DNA of 5,136 nucleotides from an archaeon (lineage in GTDB: Archaea; Methanobacteriota; Methanobacteria; Methanobacteriales; Methanobacteriaceae). Of this stretch, positions 1-3,727 are shown piece after piece. The notes under the pieces are model-generated. The model worked only from the letters and a program-made list of their open reading frames with translations, did no database searches and had not been told where the DNA came from. Position 1 is the first letter of the stretch. Every line of letters begins with the position of its first letter. The position numbers were made by a program, and so were the translations under genes. Where the stretch lies: NCBI GenBank assembly GCA_024409165.1, contig JAKSUE010000117.1, forward strand, positions 1 through 5,136. The letters run 5' to 3'.

Positions 1-29
1 TTATAAAAAATAACTCTTATGTTAATATC

Positions 30-44
30 AATGATAATATCATT
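30..44. promoter_or_regulatory. 15-nt perfect palindrome upstream of the mraY homologue
   Basis: AATGATA and TATCATT form perfect 7-bp inverted arms around a single central A. The octamer TAATATCA also occurs twice nearby, at 23-30 and 35-42, 12 nt apart. The site lies just upstream of the promoter candidates of the mraY homologue, where an operator would be expected. It could also be the tail of a terminator of a gene to the left, or chance in AT-rich DNA, since the arms contain only two G/C pairs. Confidence 0.3.
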
Positions 45-50
45 TTAATA

Positions 51-106
51 AAACTTTAAATATGATTAAAACAATAAATTATTATGATATTATAATGTAT
101 ATTTTA
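51..106 (+). promoter_or_regulatory. Probable promoter region of the mraY homologue
   Basis: Two archaeal-like BRE/TATA candidates are visible. AAACTTTAAATA at 51-62 resembles a purine-rich BRE followed by a TATA box and would place the transcript start near 85. TATAATGTATATTTTA at 91-106 would place it near 120-130. Either gives a leader of roughly 55-100 nt before the start codon at 183. The low G/C background makes TATA-like strings common, so the exact box is uncertain. Confidence 0.35.
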
Positions 107-173
107 TTTTTGTGTGTGATTTTTATTCACCTCTTTTATGCATTATGGTTTTTTAATTATTTTTTATTTTAGT

Positions 174-178
174 GTGAT
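174..178 (+). promoter_or_regulatory. Ribosome-binding site that selects the start at 183
   Basis: GTGAT matches the 3' part of the archaeal Shine-Dalgarno consensus GGAGGTGAT and ends 4 nt before the ATG at 183. The in-frame upstream ATG at 138 has only the pyrimidine-rich TTCACCTCTTTT before it, with no such site. The following Mur-ligase gene shows the same GTGAT and the same 4-nt spacing, which supports this reading. Confidence 0.6.
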
Positions 179-182
179 AAAT

Positions 183-1253
183 ATGGATATTTCAAATATA
201 ATTATTGTATTTATTTTAACATTTGTAGCTACAATAATTGCCACCTATTTTGTTAGGGGTATATTACGTAATGCAGATGTTTCAGATAGTCCAATTGTGA
301 GTGAACATAGGCATAAAGCCGGTACTCCTACTATGGGGGGTTTAGCTTTCTTATTTGCTTTAACTTTTATTGTGGCTGTTTACTTTAGAAATACTTCAAT
401 TTTAATTGTATCCTTTATTATGCTTACTGCAGGTTTAATGGGTTTCATTGATGACTTGTTAGGTCTTAAGGTTAAAGAATATCAGAAAGTTGTTAAAAAT
501 ATTAGTGATTCTGCTGTTCCTTTAGGATTATTAAATTTAGGTCCTGGTGAAGAGGCAAGAGTAAGTACTGAAAAGGCAAAAGAACAGGTTGGAAAACTTA
601 TTGATGAGGGTAAGGTTGAATTAATTACTGAGATTCCAATTAAATATGAACCAAGTGAAGGTTCAAAGATTGTTGTTCAATTATTACCTGGATTGTTCTT
701 AGCTCTTACAGGTGTAGTAACTACTTGTGCTGGATTTACTTTAGGTCTTTTTGTTTTCCCAGTTGCAATTATTGCTCTTTTAGGTTCAATTAATGCTGTA
801 AATCTTATTGATGGAATGGATGGTTTAGCTGCAGGTATTGTAGGTATTGCTTCCTTTGCATGTTGTATTTATGGATTTATATCTAGTGATTTGACTAAAA
901 TGGTTCCATTTGCAATATTAGTCGGTATTTGTTTAGGATTCTTAGTATTTAATAAACATCCTGCATCTATTTTTATGGGAGATACTGGATCTTTTGTATT
1001 AGGCGCAGGTTATGCAGCAGCTGTACTTGTATGTGATATTCCATTCTTTGGTGTTTTAGCTTTAGCAGTTCCTATTGCTTCTACTGTAATTAGTTTAATG
1101 CACAGAGCTCATATTATTAACTTACCTGTAGAACCGTTACATCATACTTTAAATTATCATGGAATGTCTGAGAAGAAAATTGTATACAGTTACTGGTTAT
1201 TAACTATTGTAGCTTGTGCAATTGGTTTAATAGCTAAATATTACTTCTTTTAA
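183..1253 (+). CDS. MraY-type polyprenyl-phosphate transferase of pseudomurein synthesis (glycosyltransferase family 4)
   Basis: This 356-residue integral membrane protein is predicted to transfer a UDP-activated sugar-peptide precursor to a polyprenyl phosphate on the inner face of the membrane, the pseudomurein counterpart of bacterial lipid I synthesis. Family motifs appear in the MraY order: HKAGTPTMGG (44-53), the aspartate pair in FIDDLLG (D90, D91), NAVNLIDGMDGL (204-215), FMGDTGS (264-270) and PLHHT (318-322), the last matching the bacterial MraY HHH region with the third His replaced by Thr. About nine or ten hydrophobic segments are visible. A charged, soluble stretch of about 65 residues (96-162) follows the DD motif, where bacterial MraY has a short loop; it probably lies in the cytoplasm. 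The start at 183 is chosen over the in-frame ATG at 138 because of the ribosome-binding site. The gene has its own promoter and a T-rich terminator. Family membership is very secure; the exact pseudomurein substrate is inferred from the neighbouring Mur ligase and lineage. Confidence 0.93.
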   Translation: MDISNIIIVFILTFVATIIATYFVRGILRNADVSDSPIVSEHRHKAGTPTMGGLAFLFALTFIVAVYFRNTSILIVSFIMLTAGLMGFIDDLLGLKVKEYQKVVKNISDSAVPLGLLNLGPGEEARVSTEKAKEQVGKLIDEGKVELITEIPIKYEPSEGSKIVVQLLPGLFLALTGVVTTCAGFTLGLFVFPVAIIALLGSINAVNLIDGMDGLAAGIVGIASFACCIYGFISSDLTKMVPFAILVGICLGFLVFNKHPASIFMGDTGSFVLGAGYAAAVLVCDIPFFGVLALAVPIASTVISLMHRAHIINLPVEPLHHTLNYHGMSEKKIVYSYWLLTIVACAIGLIAKYYFF

Positions 1254-1256
1254 GTA

Positions 1257-1306
1257 AATAGCTATTAATTTATTTATTTTTTATTTTTATTATTTTATTA
1301 ATTATT
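1257..1306 (+). terminator. T-rich archaeal terminator after the mraY homologue
   Basis: The stop codon is followed by the self-complementary AATAGCTATT (1257-1266) and then a run of T-tracts, including six T at 1277-1282 and five T at 1284-1288. T-tracts alone can terminate archaeal transcription. The palindrome has no loop and may not matter. Confidence 0.5.
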
Positions 1307-1340
1307 TAAATTAAAATTAAGTTAAATTTAAATGAAATCA

Positions 1341-1435
1341 AAATTATATGATTAATTAGATTCAAATAGTGAGATAAAAATATTTAGTTAATCAAATTAT
1401 ATAGTTAATTAGATTCGAATAGTGAGATAAAAATA
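1341..1435 (+). repeat. Two-copy 42-bp direct repeat in the Mur-ligase promoter region
   Basis: Copies at 1341-1382 and 1394-1435 match at 39 of 42 positions with a 53-nt period. The three differences are at positions 10, 11 and 24 of the unit. Each copy contains a TATA-like TTATAT, then TTAATTAGATTC and AATAGTGAGATAAAAATA. The second copy has the 8-bp palindrome ATTCGAAT (1413-1420); the first reads ATTCAAAT. The copy nearest the gene ends exactly where the ribosome-binding site begins. Confidence 0.85.
1391..1403 (+). promoter_or_regulatory. Candidate BRE/TATA promoter of the Mur-ligase gene
   Basis: ATCAAATTATATA fits an archaeal BRE (CAAA) next to a TATA box (TTATATA, 1397-1403). A transcript would start about 25 nt downstream, near 1428, leaving a short leader that still contains the GTGAT ribosome-binding site. 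A near-identical copy lies 53 nt upstream, with TTATATG at 1344-1350, so two stacked promoters are possible. Confidence 0.4.
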
Positions 1436-1440
1436 GTGAT
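1436..1440 (+). promoter_or_regulatory. Ribosome-binding site of the Mur-ligase gene, otherwise readable as a GTG start
   Basis: GTGAT ends 4 nt before the ATG at 1445, the same sequence and spacing as at the mraY homologue (174-178). The reading frame is open from this GTG, so an automatic caller could place the start here and add three residues (M-I-K). Interpreting the GTG as part of the Shine-Dalgarno site is more economical, because no other such site lies upstream. Confidence 0.6.
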
Positions 1441-1444
1441 TAAA

Positions 1445-3082
1445 ATGGCTAATACTCTTTTTTCTATAACAGAAACTTCTAATAAAATTGCTTCACAAAA
1501 AACTTTTTCTATAACAGAATTAGCTGAAGCTATTGATGGTAAAATTTATGGTTTAAATGATTTTTACTCAAAGAAAGGTTTTAATGGTATTTTTGAAACT
1601 TTAAATGAAGCGGTTTCTGGAGATATTGTTATTAGACACTGGATTAATGGAAAAGGTGTTGAAATAGCTAAAGAAAAAGATATTGCTTGTCTTATCACAT
1701 TAAATCCTACAGAAGATGCTATAGAAAAAGCAAAAGAGATATCTTTTCCTGTTATTGTAGTTAAAAAAATTCAATTTGCAACTGCATTTGCTCTTAAATG
1801 GACTATTGAAAATTTAGTTCCAAACTCAAAAAGAGTAGTTATTAGTGGAACAAATGGTAAATCCACTACTTCTCATATGATTCATCATATCTTAAAAAAT
1901 AGTGAATATAATGTTTTTACAAATACTGATGCTGAATCTGAATTTAATACATTAATCGACCCTATGGTTGCTAAAATGATTTCAGAACAAGTCATAGAAG
2001 CTCAAGATATTGATGTTCGTTCTCTTGATTATGTAGCAGATATTCCTAATAAATCTGTTTTTGACTATGTTGTAGTTGAAGTTTCTGAAGTTCAAGGTTG
2101 GGGCGAAGAGTTAATGAAAAATCATGCTCTTATAATGTCCTCTGCACTTAATCCAAATGTTGGTGTTGTAACTAATGTAGCTATGGATCATATTGGTCTT
2201 GTTAACTCACTTGATGAAGTATACGACGAAACTTCAGGTATTGTAAAAGCAATTAATAAAGATGCAATTGTCTTAAATTACGATGATAAACGTGTTTTAA
2301 ACATGTTAGAATTCTTAAATGATGATGTTAATCCGTTCTTTACATCTATGGATGAAGTAGCTATTTCTAATTATAATATAAATGAAAATAATAATGCTGT
2401 TAATGAAGATAATAAAGTATTCTTCTCTAAATCTAAAAATGCAATTATTGTTAAAGGTAAATCAATATTAAACTTTGATGAACTCCCATTCAATAGTGAA
2501 CATTTCATACGTAATATTTTATCATCTATTTCAGCTTGTTTAGCACTTAATCTTCCTATTAACAACATTATTGAAGGTGTTAAAAATTATAAACCTCTTG
2601 ATAGAAGATTCATAAAATTATCTGATGAACCGATTATTATTGATGATTTTGCACATAACCCTGATGGTGTTAAAGCAACTATTCGTGCTTCATCAACTTT
2701 AGCTAATGATTTAGATAAAAAAGAATTATATGTTGTCTTTGGAATCCGTGGTTCAAGAGGAGAAGAGTTAAATGGCCTTATTTCTCAAGCTATTGGTGAA
2801 GTTATAAATGAATTAGATGCTGAGAATGATAGAAAAATCAAATTATTCTTATCTTCAAGTATAGATTATGTAAATAGTCTTAATACAGTTAAAGACTTTG
2901 AAAAAGCTATTTTTACATCAACTCTTGATAAAAATGGTGTAGAATATACTCATTATGATAATTTAGTAGATGTTTTAAAAGATGTTTATAATTTAGCTAA
3001 TGCTGATGATGTAATTCTTTTAATTGGTGCTCAAGGAATGGATCCTGCTGAAAGTGTTTTAACTGATTTAGGTTATATTTAA
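1445..3082 (+). CDS. Mur-ligase family protein, pseudomurein peptide ligase (MurE/MurC-like, archaeal)
   Basis: This 545-residue cytoplasmic enzyme is predicted to add an amino acid to the growing UDP-linked pseudomurein peptide using ATP. The three-domain Mur-ligase order is visible. Residues 20-120 resemble the MurE/MurF N-terminal domain, with SGDIVI and a C-terminal FPVIVVKKIQFATAFA. The ATPase centre has the P-loop GTNGKST (135-141), the acidic VEVSE (211-215) and TNVAMDHIG (243-251). The C-terminal domain starts near LDRRF (385-389), followed by DFAHNPDG (401-408), matching bacterial DYAHNPDG, and FGIRGSRGEELN (432-443). A stretch of about 40 residues between the P-loop and VEVSE (160-205) looks like a lineage-specific insertion. 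No DNPR motif, which marks meso-diaminopimelate MurE enzymes, is visible, fitting a different acceptor such as lysine, alanine or glutamate. The gene follows an MraY homologue in the same direction but has its own promoter region. The family is secure; which peptide bond it makes cannot be read from sequence alone. Confidence 0.92.
   Translation: MANTLFSITETSNKIASQKTFSITELAEAIDGKIYGLNDFYSKKGFNGIFETLNEAVSGDIVIRHWINGKGVEIAKEKDIACLITLNPTEDAIEKAKEISFPVIVVKKIQFATAFALKWTIENLVPNSKRVVISGTNGKSTTSHMIHHILKNSEYNVFTNTDAESEFNTLIDPMVAKMISEQVIEAQDIDVRSLDYVADIPNKSVFDYVVVEVSEVQGWGEELMKNHALIMSSALNPNVGVVTNVAMDHIGLVNSLDEVYDETSGIVKAINKDAIVLNYDDKRVLNMLEFLNDDVNPFFTSMDEVAISNYNINENNNAVNEDNKVFFSKSKNAIIVKGKSILNFDELPFNSEHFIRNILSSISACLALNLPINNIIEGVKNYKPLDRRFIKLSDEPIIIDDFAHNPDGVKATIRASSTLANDLDKKELYVVFGIRGSRGEELNGLISQAIGEVINELDAENDRKIKLFLSSSIDYVNSLNTVKDFEKAIFTSTLDKNGVEYTHYDNLVDVLKDVYNLANADDVILLIGAQGMDPAESVLTDLGYI
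1459..1519 (+). repeat. 16-bp exact in-frame repeat at the 5' end of the Mur-ligase gene
   Basis: TTTTTCTATAACAGAA occurs at 1459-1474 and 1504-1519, exactly 45 nt (15 codons) apart, so both copies encode F-S-I-T-E (residues 6-10 and 21-25). The sequence between the copies is not otherwise repeated. The second copy leads into the conserved-looking LAEAIDGKIYG. The first 15-20 residues therefore look like a recent N-terminal extension. Confidence 0.7.
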
Positions 3083-3103
3083 GTATTTTAATAATTTTAA
3101 TCA

Positions 3104-3132
3104 TTTTTTTATTTTTTTTATACTATTTTTTT
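3104..3132 (+). terminator. Triple T-tract terminator after the Mur-ligase gene
   Basis: Three T-runs of seven (3104-3110), eight (3112-3119) and seven (3126-3132) lie just after the stop codon. No stable GC hairpin precedes them, which is normal for archaea. They suggest that the next two genes are transcribed mainly from their own promoter. Confidence 0.55.
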
Positions 3133-3165
3133 ATCATTGTTTTATTTATTTTAAAATTATTTTTC

Positions 3166-3174
3166 TATAATATA
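3166..3174 (+). promoter_or_regulatory. Candidate TATA box for the two-gene POTRA/zinc-ribbon unit
   Basis: TATAATATA lies between the T-tract terminator and the next start codon. Transcription would begin near 3195-3200, giving a leader of about 35 nt. There is no strong BRE (the preceding bases are TTTTTC), and other AT-rich strings nearby could serve. Confidence 0.3.
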
Positions 3175-3221
3175 GATAATGATGAAATAGTTAATATTTT
3201 ATGATAATTATTTAATTTATA

Positions 3222-3226
3222 GAGGA
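3222..3226 (+). promoter_or_regulatory. Ribosome-binding site that favours the start at 3233
   Basis: GAGGA abuts an ATG at 3227 with no spacer, but lies 6 nt before the next in-frame ATG at 3233. The usual Shine-Dalgarno spacing favours 3233, which removes two residues (M-L) from the longest frame. Confidence 0.55.
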
Positions 3227-3232
3227 ATGTTA

Positions 3233-3724
3233 ATGTTTATTAAGATTAGAAAAGATACTTTAATAATTTTATTATTAGCATTTATCTTAATTCTTTGTGG
3301 AAGATTAATAACTTATGCTGCATATGCATCCTCTGCTGAAGTTGAAGAAGGAGTTCCTATTTCCGGTGTTATTATTAAAGGAAATGATATTATTCCTACT
3401 GATAGTATTAGAGCAAATATTGAAGCATCTGGTTTAAGAGCAGGTAGTTATATTGATGGTGATATTTTAAGAACATCTAAGAGAGAACTGCCCCTGTCTG
3501 AGGCGATAGCCAATGCCAAGAGTTTTGTTAAATTAACTACTCTTCCAGGTACTACTATTACTCCAATTGCAGGAGCTGATGTTCAAGTTGATAAAAAAAC
3601 TGGTCTTGTAACTGTTACTGTTATTGAAGATTTCTCAACTATTGATATTTATAATACTACTCAAAAACCTGTAACTAGTTCATCAAATAACAATTATAAT
3701 TATAATTTAAGTACTGGAGGATAA
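3233..3724 (+). CDS. Small single-pass membrane protein with a POTRA-like extracytoplasmic domain
   Basis: This 163-residue protein has a short basic N-terminus (K4, R6, K7), one hydrophobic segment (9-29) and an outside domain. Residues 43-133 follow the POTRA pattern: ISGVIIKGNDIIP (43-55, first strand and GN turn), helix TDSIRANIEASG (56-67), then LRAGSYIDGDIL (68-79), a second helical stretch with LSEAIANAKSF (88-98), strand VKLTTLPG and the closing hairpin GLVTVTVIEDF (124-134), like the usual 'V-x-V-x-V-x-E' ending. The tail (141-163) is rich in Asn, Ser, Thr and Tyr and has two possible N-glycosylation sites (N141-T-T, N158-L-S). Topology and size recall the TM-plus-POTRA part of bacterial FtsQ/DivIB, but the FtsQ beta-domain is absent. 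The stop codon overlaps the ribosome-binding site of the next gene. Residues 85-97 are encoded by an unusually GC-rich patch. The POTRA call is from pattern reading only; the function is unknown, with envelope assembly or cell division inferred from context. Confidence 0.8.
   Translation: MFIKIRKDTLIILLLAFILILCGRLITYAAYASSAEVEEGVPISGVIIKGNDIIPTDSIRANIEASGLRAGSYIDGDILRTSKRELPLSEAIANAKSFVKLTTLPGTTITPIAGADVQVDKKTGLVTVTVIEDFSTIDIYNTTQKPVTSSSNNNYNYNLSTGG
3488..3523 (+). other. GC-rich codon patch inside the POTRA-like gene
   Basis: The segment 3486-3523 is about 55% G+C (21 of 38) in otherwise very AT-rich surroundings. In-frame codons include CTG CCC CTG, GAG, GCG, two GCC and AAG, where neighbours use TTA, CCT, GAA, GCT/GCA and AAA. 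It contains a small GGC-GATA-GCC hairpin (3502-3511). It encodes the second helical part of the POTRA-like domain, L-P-L-S-E-A-I-A-N-A-K-S. The reading frame is intact. Confidence 0.65.
3716..3720 (+). promoter_or_regulatory. Ribosome-binding site overlapping the end of the upstream gene
   Basis: GGAGG, followed directly by A and the stop TAA, encodes the last two glycines of the POTRA-like protein and sits 7 nt before the ATG at 3728. It is the strongest Shine-Dalgarno site in the window. It makes translational coupling of the two genes likely, and so a joint function or a fixed ratio. Confidence 0.75.
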
Positions 3725-3727
3725 ATT

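Noticed and set aside
127..133. TCACCTC, the complement of a Shine-Dalgarno site, as a sign of a minus-strand gene or of a leader structure masking the mraY ribosome-binding site
   Set aside because: No minus-strand reading frame starts at a suitable distance, and only four base pairs (TCAC with GTGA) can form with the GTGAT at 174-178.
138..182. N-terminal extension M-H-Y-G-F-L of the MraY homologue
   Set aside because: There is no ribosome-binding site before 138, while the ATG at 183 has GTGAT at a good distance and begins a typical first membrane helix.
335..340. G6 run in the MraY homologue as a second slippage site
   Set aside because: It falls in the conserved T-M-G-G motif, where Met followed by two Gly forces a G-rich string, so it needs no special explanation.
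2371..2568. A 65-codon minus-strand open frame
   Set aside because: It lies wholly inside the Mur-ligase gene opposite a well-conserved domain, has no ribosome-binding site, and its composition is what the complement of AT-rich coding DNA gives.
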